Positions 1 through 11,464 of a DNA stretch of 64,000 nucleotides are shown in pieces. The notes beneath the pieces are model-generated. The model was given only the letters and a program-made list of their open reading frames with translations. It was not told the DNA's origin and made no database searches. The position numbers and the translations under genes were made by a program. The DNA comes from Diaporthe sp. PMI_573 (lineage: Eukaryota > Ascomycota > Sordariomycetes > Diaporthales > Diaporthaceae): NCBI GenBank assembly GCA_021399435.1, contig JAJTUP010000030.1:310001-374000 (forward strand). Direction: 5' to 3'. Numbering within the stretch: the first letter of the stretch is position 1; each line of letters opens with the position of its first letter.

Positions 1-963
1 CAAGACCGGCAGTCGTCTCTCGGGGCTCTCGACGGGTTGCCCCCAGAGCTGGTTCACGAGGTGCTCGATCATCTTGACGTGCGGTCATTGACCCGATTTT
101 CGCAAACTTGCTGCCAGGCACAGCGTGTCGTCGGGTCTCTCTCCTCATACCGAAATCTCTTGAGCCATGCGCCAGACGCACTAGCCGCACTCAGCGGGAT
201 CAAAGCCATACACCTACATTCGATATCCCAGCTCCACGCTGTCCTGAGATCGCCGCGCTGTGAGACATGTCCAGAGTATGGAGCGTTCCTGTTCCTCCCG
301 ACCTGCGACAGAGCTTGTTGGCAGTGCCTACAGTTCAGAAAAGAGCGGCTGGTGGTGCCCATAGGGGTAGCTCGCAAGGCCCTGGCCCTCACGGACGATC
401 CAGAAAAGTTCCATATGATGACTAGCATCCCAGGCAGATATGGGATCAGACAATTGGAATATGGTTACGGCCCACTCTCGGTGCCCTCAATACTCGTCGC
501 CGTAGCCCATGCCATGGAGCTAGCCATCTCAAAACATGGGTCTGTGGAACGCCTTCGGGAAAGCCTTTCACAACAAGCCATCACTGGGCCCGGGGCTCAC
601 AGTGCAAAAAAGTTACGAGATCTCCTCTGGTTCGATGGCTACTTTGATGCAAATTTGGTACCGGACGTGGGTAGCAGCCTAGTCGGCCGTTACTTTGGGC
701 GGGCGTCTATCCGATTCCCTTCACTTATGGGCTCAGACAAGATCGAGTATGGCCACTGGTGTCGGGGCTGCCAATGGATGGACGACCAGCGTCATCGGTT
801 ACCAGCTGATGTTCTCGTCCAAATCGTCCCAGCTGACGTTGACCCTGATCGCGAACTCCTCCGTATGGCCAGGATAGCATATTCTACGGCTGGGTTCTTG
901 GAACATATTCAACACTGCTATGGCGCACAAAGATTGAAATCCGAGCCTGACGAGGAACAATGA
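1..963 (+). CDS. F-box protein, 5' end outside window
   Basis: The reading frame is open from the first base and ends at TGA 961-963, so the true start lies upstream; 320 residues are visible. Visible residues about 12-45 (LDGLPPELVHEVLDHLDV...) form an F-box, the Skp1-binding motif of SCF ubiquitin ligases. A Cys cluster follows (CETCPEYG...CDRACWQC), as seen in many fungal F-box proteins that carry a small zinc-binding-like knuckle, and another CRGC lies near the C-terminus. No leucine-rich or WD repeats are seen, so the substrate is unknown. The F-box call is by motif; the ubiquitin-ligase role is inferred from the family. Confidence 0.75.
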   Translation, partial: QDRQSSLGALDGLPPELVHEVLDHLDVRSLTRFSQTCCQAQRVVGSLSSYRNLLSHAPDALAALSGIKAIHLHSISQLHAVLRSPRCETCPEYGAFLFLPTCDRACWQCLQFRKERLVVPIGVARKALALTDDPEKFHMMTSIPGRYGIRQLEYGYGPLSVPSILVAVAHAMELAISKHGSVERLRESLSQQAITGPGAHSAKKLRDLLWFDGYFDANLVPDVGSSLVGRYFGRASIRFPSLMGSDKIEYGHWCRGCQWMDDQRHRLPADVLVQIVPADVDPDRELLRMARIAYSTAGFLEHIQHCYGAQRLKSEPDEEQ

Positions 964-1102
964 ACAAGAACTGTTGATGTTAATGCTTCAGAAGCCTGAG
1001 GACATTTTTGCGACATTATCCTTGTGTGCTGATTATGTACTATCTGGAGTATGGCTTTCAGAATTCTATCATTATATCCACACTGTATGGTCTATTCCCG
1101 TC

Positions 1103-1723
1103 TCATATCTCCGGAAAGGCTTCAAGAGGGGAACTTTCTTGATCAGAATCTTGGGGGGTGTCGCGAGACTTGGATGTGCAAAGCTGTGTGCCAGTTGCAA
1201 CCAACACAACCAACATCGTAAAACAGGTCATCAAGAAGATGATGTACAGATTGGGTGACATAAAAATGCCTAGTGTACTGGTGCTCGTGTCTCCAATGCA
1301 CTTTTCAGACCGCCAAAAAGCCTTGCACATGGCGTTTGACCGCTTCGACGCGACACAGACACTGGTAGCCAGGAGCCCGTACACAAAGACTTGGGCACCC
1401 CAGCAATATGCAGAACGACGTCCACATGGCGTTGGTAGCACATCGAAGATTATTGTGGCGAGAAACAGGTGGAGGAAGCTTGCCAATGGGGCGCCTACCA
1501 AGAAGGCGCCTGGGAGGGTAGAGATTATTGTTGAGAGAGAGTATGAGACCCCAATATCCAGGAGAAGCTCGCCTAAGAACCACGCCATGAGGGAGACTGC
1601 AAGCAACGTGGTGAAGACAAAAGTATGCTTGGCAAGCTGGCTGGCCCCAAACATGCACTTATCCAGATACCTGAGACATCTGAGGTTGACTCTTGGGAAC
1701 GCATCCGCATCCGCTTTCATCAT
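1103..1723 (-). CDS. Small multi-pass membrane protein, hypothetical
   Basis: A 206-residue frame starting at ATG 1723 (the frame is open to 1744, but only GTG lies there). It holds about four hydrophobic stretches: residues ~30-55 (TFVFTTLLAVSLMAW), ~60-90, ~105-125 and ~165-190 (IIFLMTCFTMLVVLVATG). No known family was recognised. It begins only 32 bp downstream of the stop of the next membrane gene on the same strand, which is unusually tight for separate fungal genes, so it may be co-transcribed or a fortuitous hydrophobic frame. No introns are needed. Existence rests on frame length and hydrophobicity only. Confidence 0.35.
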   Translation of the reverse strand: MMKADADAFPRVNLRCLRYLDKCMFGASQLAKHTFVFTTLLAVSLMAWFLGELLLDIGVSYSLSTIISTLPGAFLVGAPLASFLHLFLATIIFDVLPTPCGRRSAYCWGAQVFVYGLLATSVCVASKRSNAMCKAFWRSEKCIGDTSTSTLGIFMSPNLYIIFLMTCFTMLVVLVATGTQLCTSKSRDTPQDSDQESSPLEAFPEI

Positions 1724-1755
1724 CCAGTGTGTGATATCTTTCACTGTTAATAACG

Positions 1756-3281
1756 TCAGTACCCTCTCGCTAATTTCTCTTGATATGAAGGATACGCACC
1801 GGTGTCAGGCGGTAAAGCGTCTGAATAACTGGGTGGTTGCAGGGTATTGTCGCTGGGGGAAATCCACCTCAGGAATCCCACCACAGGTGCGATGAGGAGG
1901 AAAACGGGCAAAATCTGCCCGAAACTCCAGGACCCGCCACGATAGTCACCCTGGGGTGTTCCGTAACCGTGAACCAAGTAGTTAGGATCAGGGTTTAGTG
2001 ATCCCTCTATCGTGTAAAATTGAGTTGAGACCTGAAGGATTCTGCTCAAGCCGTATAAGGCGAGGAAGAGAGCCCAGAGAATCTAGAGACATATGTCAGC
2101 CACAAGAGTAAACGTAGCACGCTTGCCACCTCGCGGTAGTATATACCTCGAAGAACATAGAAGACCACAGGAGCAGCCAGCTTCTCAGGATCAGAAATAC
2201 ACATAAGAATGGCCGCGCTACCAGTTCCCGCCATATAACATCCTGCCATGCTCTGGAGAAATGCTTGTCCGCCATTCGCCGGACCATCCTCTGAACGCTC
2301 GCGCTCACAGACGCCTTTTTCGATTCTGTGGTCAAGAGAAGTTTAGGGGTCATCCTCCCCAACCGGACTACAAAGCTGAAGCACATTAACGCTATGGCCA
2401 TGATTGTCGAGCCAAATTGGGCCGCAGTCTGCGTCAGTATTTTGGTGCTTCCCCACTCAAGTCCCAACGACACCGAGTGAAGATTGTTGGCCATGAACTG
2501 TGGACTAAAGAAGCAGGTTGCGTTGCAGTTCCACGTGAGTACGAGGTCCTCTCCTCCATCGTCCTCAGATATTGTGATGGCTGCTGTCGGCACCATCGCA
2601 ACTACAAGAACAATAAGAAGAATACCCATAAGTACCATGCGTACTTTGCGTTCCCAGGAGCGCCCGTGGAGGTGCTTGGACATGATGCTCAACCCAGACA
2701 AATGCGTGACAGTTGCAAACCAGGCAAGGTAGGAAACCATTTGCCAGTGGGCCCCTTTGAGGACGGGGAGGGATACGAAACCGGCAAGCAGAATTCCCAA
2801 TCCTGTCAAGATTTGCAAATCGCACATATTGAGATTTGCCTGTGAGTAAGGAATAGTCTCAGTCTCTGTGCTTCCTGGCAAGGTAGGACCTGACGAGTGG
2901 TAAACTTGCCTCTCCTAGTGCCTCATCCAGGCGATGTTGACTACGCTCCAATCGAAAAGCAAGCTTCGGGAGCCTTGTCCGGGCCCAACCTCGCAGGCTT
3001 CTTAGCACCCTGCCATCGACTGGGTTGACCGGCGCTGCATCATAAACGGCGATATCATATGCCCAGAAGTAATACAGGATCAAGAAGGCTATAGCGATAA
3101 AAGTCCCGCCAACGAAGCCGAAAATGACCTGATAGCGCGAGGAATGTCAGCAGCTTTTCTAGACATACCATGCAGAAGAGATTAGGTGTCATGAGCTTAC
3201 CCCAGTGCCGCAGAGGTCATCGATGCCCACCGGATAGTCTCCGCACGAGCTCTCGCAGTCCGAAAGCCACTCTGAAGACAT
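1756..3281 (-). CDS. Fungal multi-pass integral membrane protein, uncharacterised family
   Basis: The start at ATG 3281 gives MSSEWLSDCESSCGDYPVG, followed by an intron at 3129-3200 and then VIFGFVGGTFIAI, a transmembrane start. The order YPVGIDDLCGTG / GFVGGTF / QHRLDEAL / CDLQILTGLGIL / HWQMVSYLAWFATVTHLSGL is that of a widespread uncharacterised fungal seven-helix-like family. A second clean intron is at 2083-2146 (joins MFFE to ILWALFLALYG). The C-terminus (PPSYSDALPP...YQEKLARGY) is cytosolic-looking. The splice between DEALGEA (frame ending at 2859) and the frame beginning near 2870 could not be resolved with canonical sites of normal length, so an unusual intron or a small indel is possible. 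Function unknown; the mention of the family is from recall. Confidence 0.65.
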
Positions 3282-4044
3282 TTTTACTGTGGAGGATGCG
3301 CGAGGATTGAGAGCTCGTACTCAAGTTTTGTCCCGAAGTGGGTGTTGCATGGCGTTAAATGCCGTGCTGACGAAAGTCGGCAGCTGAAACCCGGAACCCC
3401 CACCAGGTTAGGCTACCAGATCCTTCGGGACAGGGGCTGAAGTGCCGATATCGAGAGGGTCGCAGCCGCCATCACAGGCTCTAATTACATTCCACGTGGG
3501 GGGAATCAAAAGTGCGGTTAGAGCCATATAGATGTGATGGGGATGTAGCTATTCCAAGCTACTCACAGTGCCTCATGGCTCCCGTGTGTTTCAAGGCCCC
3601 GAGACAAGTCTAACAACAACAGAACTTCGGTCCCGCAAGTCGACCTAACATGCTCAGTGACTCTTGGGGGTGGATACCAGGTTACACAGATTTCCAGCAG
3701 ACATGGCCCTAATGTTGCTGCTTGTAGATCCCCCCCCCCCTCTTTACTCCTGCGAAGCAAGTTATTTGTCAGTCAGAGCCAATTTCACAGCATCCTGGTC
3801 ACGCTTACCCTAAAAGTTAGAGTGGGAAGCAGGCGTGAGCCGGGACCACGGCAGCTGGGCCTCTCACGGTGTCGGAATATGTTGAGCTCCCCGTCAGCAG
3901 ATGCAAGGGAGCAAATCCATCTCGGGGTATCGGCCCCCATGTGGGTTATGAAAAGTGACAGCTTGTCGGTGTAGTCAGCCATGTCTCTGTTTGTAATGCG
4001 TGGTTCTGGCGGTGTAGTTGCAAACAAAGGCGAGCGACACAAGA
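3282..4044. other. Intergenic, nothing recognised
   Basis: No frame with recognisable protein similarity. It contains a 5'-flank for the membrane protein to its left and a homopolymer C run near 3730. The missing kinesin P-loop half was looked for here and not found. Confidence 0.6.
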
Positions 4045-5353
4045 ACACAGAGCAAAGTCGACGGACGATGCCATCGGTCTCATCGAAACAGCAACATCCT
4101 TCAGAAGAACCCAGCCAACGCAGAAGAATGCTGTTTCCTCCCGCTCGCATGCAATATGCAGAGTTCGTGTCGAAAGGAACACAGCCAATACCGATGCAGA
4201 CAGACTGCTTTATCTCGTTGACCTAGCGGGATCTGAGGCAGCTCGTGATGTCGCAACCCAGACTGCCGAGAGGATGAAGGAGGCGAGGGAGATCAATGCC
4301 AGTCTTTCGGTACTGAAAGACTGCATTCGAAACAAAGCTGAATCCGATGCATTGGATAACGTGGCTCTGACTGCCTCAAAGTCTGACAAGATGAAGATGA
4401 AGAAGCCACATGTCCCGTTCCGACAGAGCGCCTTGACAAGGGTTTTGAAGCATGTTTTCGATCCCGCTGGCGCACGCAATTGCAAGACTGTGGTTATCGC
4501 CTGTGTCAATCCGAGCATTGCCGATGTCGGAGCCAGCAGGAATACCCTGAGGTATGCCGAGATGTTGCGAGTACTCGTGCCAAAGGCCAAAGATGCTGGT
4601 TATAAGAGCGATGTGCCGATGACGTGGAAAAACGAGCATCTAAAGTAGTGGATTGACAAGAATGTAAGTTTTGGTGCAAGGTTGCCTCCGAGTTTTGCAG
4701 TATTCTAATGGAATATAGTCTGGTACGCCGCCTATCTTGTCAGCTGTTCTGGCACCAGTCGAGACCGGGACCCAGCTCCTCCGCCTGCCAGCCTCCGACT
4801 TTGAAGCCAGGTGCTTGATAACCCGGGGATCGACCATAGAGCAGGCGAAATCATTGCATTTGAGACTATGGGAGCTTCACATTGATTCTCAGAGAAATTC
4901 GCGACAGGACGACGGCTCGTGTGTGGAGCCTCGTATATCCGCCGGCGCTGGTGAGTCGAAAGTGACTCAACGGCTTTCCAGCCGTGAGCTGGATTCGAAA
5001 GTCTCGATGTTGCCATTCAAGGAACGCATAAGGCCCGGAATGGTCGTCAGCTGGACACCACAACACGACTTCCCGATGGGCACGCCTGGGAAGATGAATT
5101 TAGCCATGGTGTTGTGTCCAGCAGAGGCCGCGGGGCATAGGATGTGCTTGGAAGCTTGGCCGACTCAGCCAGAGCCCCTCCAGACGAGTCAGGGATGAAG
5201 TGTTACTTGTGCGCTTTGATACTTCCAAGCACCACAGTTGAATCATATGTGGTCAGCATCTGGCAACAAGTGGTGATTGAGGTTGGGGCTATGAACGCCG
5301 AGGTCTGGCTTGAGTACAATCCAGCCACACGGCTCTATTATACAGCCATATGA
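4045..5353 (+). pseudogene. Kinesin-13-like motor gene, truncated and broken
   Basis: The C-terminal half of a kinesin motor domain is clear: switch I NAVSSRSH (4127 on), switch II LVDLAGSE (about 4217), KEAREINASLSVLKDCI, PFRQSALTRVLK and NTLRYAEML. The upstream half with the ATP-binding P-loop is absent. At 4646-4648 an in-frame TAG interrupts the sequence just before WIDKN. A normal 55-bp intron (4664-4718) then leads into SGTPPILSAVLAPVETGTQLL and a C-terminal tail domain (to 5198). The last conserved block (CYLCALILPS...LEYNPATRLYYTAI, to 5353) is in another frame. The coding order, an intact intron and yet a stop, a frameshift and a missing N-terminus mark a decayed gene. The kinesin-13/KIF24-type placement is by overall look and less certain than kinesin itself. 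Confidence 0.8.
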
Positions 5354-5830
5354 AGACATATAAACGTCGTCATTCAAAAATATTATAGACTTCTTTTGTG
5401 ATTCTAATACTCTAAAGCTTCGGCCACATTGTGTTTTATAATTAACTTTTTCTTTTTACTGTCACGATAGGGTAGCCAATGCACAGCGCATTGGCAGCTG
5501 CTTTTGTGCGTGACATAATCTTACTATCTTCCTTCAGACGCAACCTGGAAACCTGTCAAGCTGGATATGCCCGAGATCCCGCTCACTGGCGAGGTTCCTA
5601 CAACAGTCTACTTCCAAGATCGGTGCCATACTGGGTTAGCTTGGCAACACTCTAGAGTGAAAATAATTAGAATCTTGCCGGCGGCAAGTTAGTCACTCGT
5701 GAGGCTTCCCCCGCATTGATGCGTTAAGAACGTCGATAACATTGGCCTGGCTTGCTACATCCGCCGTTCCTTACTCCCGTCCGGCGTATCTATTTCTCAT
5801 ATCCAAGCAAGCCAATTGGACATTCGAACG
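5354..5830. other. 5' flank of P450 gene
   Basis: No coding signal seen. A+T-rich stretch at 5370-5460; the rest is presumed promoter and leader of the P450. Confidence 0.5.
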
Positions 5831-7479
5831 ATGGCGTCTTTCACCGTCAAGCTCCTTGCCATTATCCTTCTCTTCTGCTTCGTCAAGGTCTTTTTCTTAG
5901 ACCCATTTGTCTTCAGTGCTCTCAGGCGGGTGCCCGGCCCAACTTCCTTCGCCGTTACGAAGTGGCGTCTCGCTTACGAGGACTGGAGAGGCCGCCGTAC
6001 TCGAACAATCGCCCAACTACACTCCAAGTATGGCCCAGCAGTCCGCATAGGGCCCACCGAGGTCTCCTTCAACAGCCTGGGTGCGCTCAAGACAATTTAT
6101 GGACCCGGAAGCCGCTTTGGCAGGACAGCTTTCTATCGTATGTTCGATGTATATGGTGAACAGAATCTGTTCACCTTCCACTCCTCAGAAGAGCATGGCA
6201 CCCGCAAGAAACTCCTCTCCCACGCGTACTCGAAGTCTTCTGTACTCCAGGACAAGACGACAAAAATGGTCGAAGACAAGGCGCGGCGTTACGTTGAGCT
6301 CATTGACAGTGAGCAAAATGGCGTCAGTGACGTGTTCCTGACTCTACACTACTACTCTCTCGACAACATCACCCACTTTATATATGGAGGCTCCGGGTCA
6401 ACATCTGCTCTGCAGGGTTCAGAGGCGCATCGAGCTCTCATCTCCGACGTCATGCACCCCTCTCGCCGCAGGCTGTCTTGGTGCTGGGTACATATCCCTG
6501 CGATCACGAGGTGGCTTTATTCGCGCACAGGACGCATGGGGCAACTCGTCAAGCATATCTTGCCAATGCAGCTACCGACAACATATACTGGTATACGGAC
6601 CTTCGCTCTGCATGCATTCAACAGATTCAAAATGGATCGTCAAAGCGGAAAGCCTGGTGAGATTCTTTTAAGAGGCATTGGATGATTGACACCCACCAAT
6701 TACTGACATGCCACGCAGTTGATGAAAACTCTATTATTTCTCATCTATGGAAGTACCATCAGTCGGAGCTCTCAAATGGCTTGAATGACATGCAGGTAGC
6801 ATCTGAATGTGCGGACCATTTCCTCGCCGGCATAGACACTACCAGCGACACACTCATGTTCCTCATCTGGGCACTTTCCTTGCCTGAAAACCAAAAGTTC
6901 CAGGAAAGGTTAAGGGACGAAGTTCTCAAACTACCTGAATCATCACTCAATGAACACGGGCACCCCCGAAGTGACGCTAGCGACCATTGCACGTACCTTC
7001 ATGCCGTCATCAAGGAAACTCTCAGGCTTTACGCACCATTGCCGAGCTCCGAGCCCCGTTCGGCCAGCGCGACCTCTGTCGTGGATGGGTACACCATCCC
7101 ACCTGACACTGTTGTAGCAATGTCGCCATGGATACTCCACCGTAATCTGGAGATCTTCAAGGACCCAGAGACGTTCAATCCCGAGCGATGGCTCCAACCA
7201 TCCGTCGCCGAGTTAAATCATTGGTTTTGGGCCTTTTCGAGCGGTGGTCGGATGTGTATTGGGATGCAGTAGGTCTCTGCCAGCCTGTGTGGTCTTGCCT
7301 ACGTAAATCTAACTCAGGCTAGTCTAGCAATGGCCGAAATGACAACACTCGCCGCCACACTCTATCGGAACTATCAGACATCCGTAGCTATTGGTTTCGA
7401 GAACACAACACCTGCTATCACAGCTCGCGTGGAAACCTTCTATGACGAACGCTTTCGTTCAGTACAGGCGAGTTTGTGA
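5831..7479 (+). CDS. Cytochrome P450 monooxygenase
   Basis: Three exons (5831-6656, 6719-7268, 7323-7479) give 510 residues, normal for a microsomal fungal CYP. The start is ATG 5831 (an upstream in-frame TTG is not used). Residues ~4-22 are a hydrophobic N-terminal anchor (FTVKLLAIILLFCFVKVFF) followed by the Pro-rich hinge RRVPGPTSF. Diagnostic motifs: I-helix AGIDTT (~312), ExxR KETLR (~374), PERW, and heme loop FSSGGRMCIG with the thiolate Cys at ~455. The third exon acceptor is the second of two close AGs, because only that one gives the conserved CIGMHLAMAEM. It should hydroxylate or oxidise a hydrophobic metabolite at the ER; substrate unknown. It is the first of four intact oxidation/transport genes spaced through 5.8-17.4 kb. 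Confidence 0.93.
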
Positions 7480-8240
7480 TCCAAACGTGGCAGGACCCCT
7501 TCTAATTCGACATGAACAGGAAAACACTTGTTTGATCAAGTTCGAAAAGTACACTGTTAGTCGATAACGGTGAAGGCCAACTCGACCTCCCACAAAGCCT
7601 TGGCTACAAATTGGCCTGAATTTGGGCTCCACTGAGCTCAGGGGTGTTTTGCCCCCGGTTTCCTTTGTTTCATTTAGCCTAGCTGTGCAGTTTTCTTTTC
7701 TTTTTCGGTATGGTATATTACTCCCATTGTCAATAGTGTTCTTCTGAGCCACATCTATGATAGCAGGTGCATTTTTCTGTCAGAGAGAGCTGGTCTAGTG
7801 GAGCCCTCAGTTCCCAGTTGAGGGTATGGGTGGTAGTCACTGCCAAAAACACCCTTCGTGTCTCCATGAGAAGGAATTGCAAATAGTAGATGTCTTACCA
7901 GAGCATAATGAGTGCAACAGCCCCAAAGAGATCTCAGGATTTGGCTAGGGGAGGGATTGTTCATCTTTGTATGATTTCTGAAACATTCACGTGCCTTCTG
8001 AGTAAAGTCTGTCCTAGGGAGCGTCGCTCGTGCAGGTGGTCGATGCACTTCTGAGATGCCAGTACACAAAGATGTAACCCCCACAGCTCGGTGACACTCA
8101 TTCACAGCTCTTTTTTGTCAGAACCCCATTGCCATACGAAGAATATCAGCTTTTAAGACAGCCTCAAAATGATCCCCATACACCTAGATAGCCGACTTTC
8201 TCTCTTCCTAGGCTCTGCAGTCTGCCAACCTCTGCTAAAT
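7480..8240. other. Intergenic, nothing recognised
   Basis: Contains the 3' flanks of the P450 and of the relic AAA gene. Open frames here are short and show no family features. Confidence 0.5.
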
Positions 8241-9663
8241 TCACCTTCTCTGCTGGAATCGAGCGTTGTCTTCATCAGTATGCCCGTGAACACCGTGAAG
8301 GTATTTGCTGAAACTTCCAGCGATGTTGATGACATTATCAAAATGCCTCCATCCCAATGATTGCTTCAGGAATAGAGCCTGTCTTTTGGCAGCGGCAATT
8401 GCGTTTCGGATTTGTCGACCGTTCATCTCCAACTCGGAAAGGTCATCCAGGCGGTCATTCAACTCTTCAAAGTCGGCCCTTGACCCACTGTCTTGAAGCT
8501 GATCAAAGAAGTTCTCCAATCTGTCGTCTCGAGGACCGGGAAAGGTCACGATAGTGAATAGCAATCTGAATGCGAGACTTGAATGCTTCATCGAACGTTC
8601 CGACCCGATTGCTGGTAAGAATGATGATGCCTTCGTAGTACTCCAAAATTCTCAAAAACACTGTGACCAAAGATCAATCCTCAAATTCCAACGTCCTGGA
8701 ACTGCTAACATACCAGACACAACGCTGTTGCGATGGATATCGTAGAGTGATCGTTCCTCGAGATATATATCTGCTTCGTCAAAAAGAATCACTGCCCAAC
8801 TATCAGTCTCACCCGCCCGTTGAGATGAGAGTGGGTTACAATTATACCGCAGTTCCAGGTTTTGCCGAGATATAGTACTGTTTCAAGGTACCTTTCCATT
8901 GAATCCGCGTCAGTCCCAATGTCTCCACACGTCACCCTGTAAAGAGGTCGCTCAGCCAGTTCCGCTACGCTAGTAAAGGTCAGCTGAGTCAAAAAAAAAA
9001 AAAAAAAAAGAAGGTTAAAATGTATCCCGGAATACCTCTCTGCCCTATATATTTGTTAGTTTGATATGTCATGTGCTAATTCATGGAGGGCTGGCGACGT
9101 AGCAACATACCTGCTGTCAGTGTTTTGCCCGTTCCTGGTCCCCATGAAGTAACATGACCAAGGCACCGCCTTTACCTTCAATGAAGTCATCCGAATCAGT
9201 AACTTTCCCTTGAGTCAAGACCATAGCTTTGATCATTTCCTTTGTAGGTAATGGCAGCATCAATTGGACAAAAGCCTTCTTGTTCCATTTCGGTTCACGG
9301 ATGCGATCGATGAGAAGAGACTCTGTAGGTTAAGTTAATGTGACTTCTCGTCTTCATTGAGAGAATGCAAACGTTACCCCATTTCTTAGTTCGAAAGTCA
9401 AAGCCGTTGATGTGTAGTGGCATTAGCAATAACATGTCACTGGACGGGCTTTCTTTTATACCTAATGTCATGGGTAACTTGTTCAGATTTTCGTGTCTGT
9501 CGTTGAGATGACCGCGAGCTATTGCGATGGCGCGCGGGACTAATTTCTCGGACGCGGCGGGGAAGCGAACCTGAATTATCCCAACAGCACTTGAGGGCGA
9601 CTGCTCCATTTTAGGACAGCAATACAATGGACATGTTGCCCATAATAGATTTCGAGTACACAA
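8241..9663 (-). pseudogene. AAA+ ATPase relic, frameshifted
   Basis: Reading the minus strand from 9663, conserved blocks of the fungal two-part AAA ATPase family appear in order: LHINGFDFRTKKWG, an intron, WNKKAFVQLMLPLPTKEM, EGKGGALVMLLHG, then Walker A GPGTGKTLTA in a shifted frame (one G short near 9147), AELAERPLYRVTCGDIG, Walker B ILFDEADIYLEERS, sensor region VFLRILEYYEGIIILTSNRVG, and NGRQIRNAIAAAKRQ near 8390. A second one-base loss lies near 8510, where the frame breaks between HYRDLSRSSRRQI and NFFDQLQ. Several breaks mean it cannot encode the enzyme. A full-length relative is present at 51.2-54.6 kb in this same window (compare NGRQIRNAFQTAMALAD). A 19-base A run at about 8990-9009 lies in an intron position. 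Confidence 0.8.
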
Positions 9664-10416
9664 CTGTGGGCTCTTTTACTTTCACGTCCCGTATATCAAC
9701 CGAATCAATGCCGTATGCTGCCTCAACTGCCTTGCTGCCAGTCCGTTTTGTGGGATAGGCCGTTGCAGGACTACCTACCTACCAAATAGGTATGCATATT
9801 TTCTGCTGAGGGAATCAAGACAATGGCCTCTGTGTTGACCATCTTTAAAATGCTAGCGAAAAGGACCCGAGGCACTGATTGAAAACTATGACCAACCGTT
9901 CTTAGAGTGTTGCCAATAGAAGATGCTTGTAATCGCTACCGACTTGGCCCACTTTGGGGGCGAGTGGCTGGATGCATTGAAGCTTCCTCGTCGCACGCCC
10001 CACGTAGTACGCCTCACCAACGCGTTCGAGGCAACAGCCTGCGTGTATTGTGTCACCTTATGTACTGTGGTACCTACATCGGTACGTACCTATGTACTCC
10101 CATACCCAGCCACTTTAGCTTATTATTGCGCTGACCATGCTGCAGGTGCAATTCTCATGTGGCACGAAAGGAGGGGCAACATTACATAAAGAAAGCAATG
10201 CGACACATCAAACCATGGGCAACGACCAAAGAGCCCAGCTGAGACCCTGCCTAAGAACCCAAGCATTTATTGATCTCGATTTCCCGCCCTCCCCTGAGAC
10301 GCGTGACGTCTACAAACCCTCTCTCCTGCTCATCAGCTTGGTTCTCACCACCACTTTCACATCTTCTCATCTCCGTTCCTTGTCATAATCCTGGCCGTCT
10401 CGTCTTCGAAGTCAAT
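9664..10416. other. 5' flank of SDR gene
   Basis: No gene recognised. The last 100 bases are C/T-rich, as expected for a fungal promoter/leader. The decayed AAA gene's N-terminus may extend slightly into the left edge. Confidence 0.45.
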
Positions 10417-11464
10417 ATGGTTGGCGCTACAGCAATCACAGAGAGCAATGTGGCCTACGCACGTGAGCAACACAGCGGGCTCGTGTGTGTCTTCGCAGGC
10501 GCTACTGCCGGCATCGGTCGGGCTACCCTTGAGCGATTGGCTACCATGCTGCACTCCTCAACCTTCTACATTATAGGGAGGGACAAACAACGCCACGCTC
10601 CCTGGCTGGATCAGCTTCGAGCGACTTCTTCGAGCAGCAAGTTTATCTACGTCGAGGGACAGGTGTCTCTAATCTTAGATATCGATAAAGCATGCAACCA
10701 AATCCTCTCAGCTGAACGCAAGGTCGACATACTGTGCATGAGCCCAGGTGGCATGCCCTTTGCCGGAGCAAAATGTATAAACTGAAGCCCGATTCTCAAT
10801 AAGGCCTGCATACTAACACGGAAGCACCCCAGATACCGAGGAAGGACTCGAGACATGCTTTGCAGTCTCGTACTACGCACGTCTCAGACTGGTCTCAAAC
10901 TTACTGCCACTCTTAAACCAACGTGGAGAGCGTCCTGCGCACGTTCTGTCCATCCTCAATGGCACCAAGGAGACCAAGATTGATGAGGAAGATCTAAACC
11001 TTGACAAGCAGTGGGGAATTCGCCCGGTTGTCAACCACACCACGCTCTTGACAAGCCTGTCATTTGACTATCTTGCAGCACAAGCTCCGCAGGGGAACAT
11101 TGTCTTCTTACATGCCACTCCAGGCTTCGTCAACACCAATACCCCTCGTACAAAGGAGCACCTGCCATCCAGGGAGAAGGTTGGAATCCTCCAATGGGCT
11201 CTCCTTTCCTTCGTACAAGTGGTCTCTGGCTGGGTTATTCGCTACTTCGGCATGAACATCAAGGAGTCTGGTGAAAGGCATGCTTTCCACCTTACAAGCG
11301 GCAGCTTTGAGCCTGGTTCCTGGAGAGTGGATAAACACAGTGATGTCGTCCTGGACAATGATGTGTTAAAGGACTATGAGAGCCGCGGATGGGCGGAAAA
11401 GGCGTGGGACTTCACTCTTGGGATATGGGACAGGGCCCTTGCTCGCACACTTCCTGCACATTAG
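10417..11464 (+). CDS. Short-chain dehydrogenase/reductase (SDR)
   Basis: Two exons (10417-10774 and 10833-11464; the 58-bp intron carries a TACTAAC branch site) encode 329 residues. VCVFAGATAGIGRATLERL (residues ~24-42) is a Rossmann nucleotide-binding motif of the TGxxxGxG type, with Ala for Thr. VDILCMSPGG replaces the usual NNAG strand motif. The usual YxxxK catalytic pair is not obvious; at that place there is ETCFAVSYYARLRLVSNLLPLL, as in the divergent SDR group often found in fungal secondary-metabolite clusters. It probably performs NAD(P)H-dependent redox chemistry on a small molecule. It lies between the P450 and the dioxygenase/MFS pair. Fold confident, reaction unknown. Confidence 0.88.

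Noticed and set aside
1158..1895. 245-residue plus-strand frame
   Set aside because: Opposite two membrane-protein frames on the minus strand; lacks hydrophobic or domain structure of its own.
8990..9009. Poly-A tract as evidence of retroposition
   Set aside because: It lies within an intron position of the AAA relic, which still has its introns, so the copy is not a processed one.
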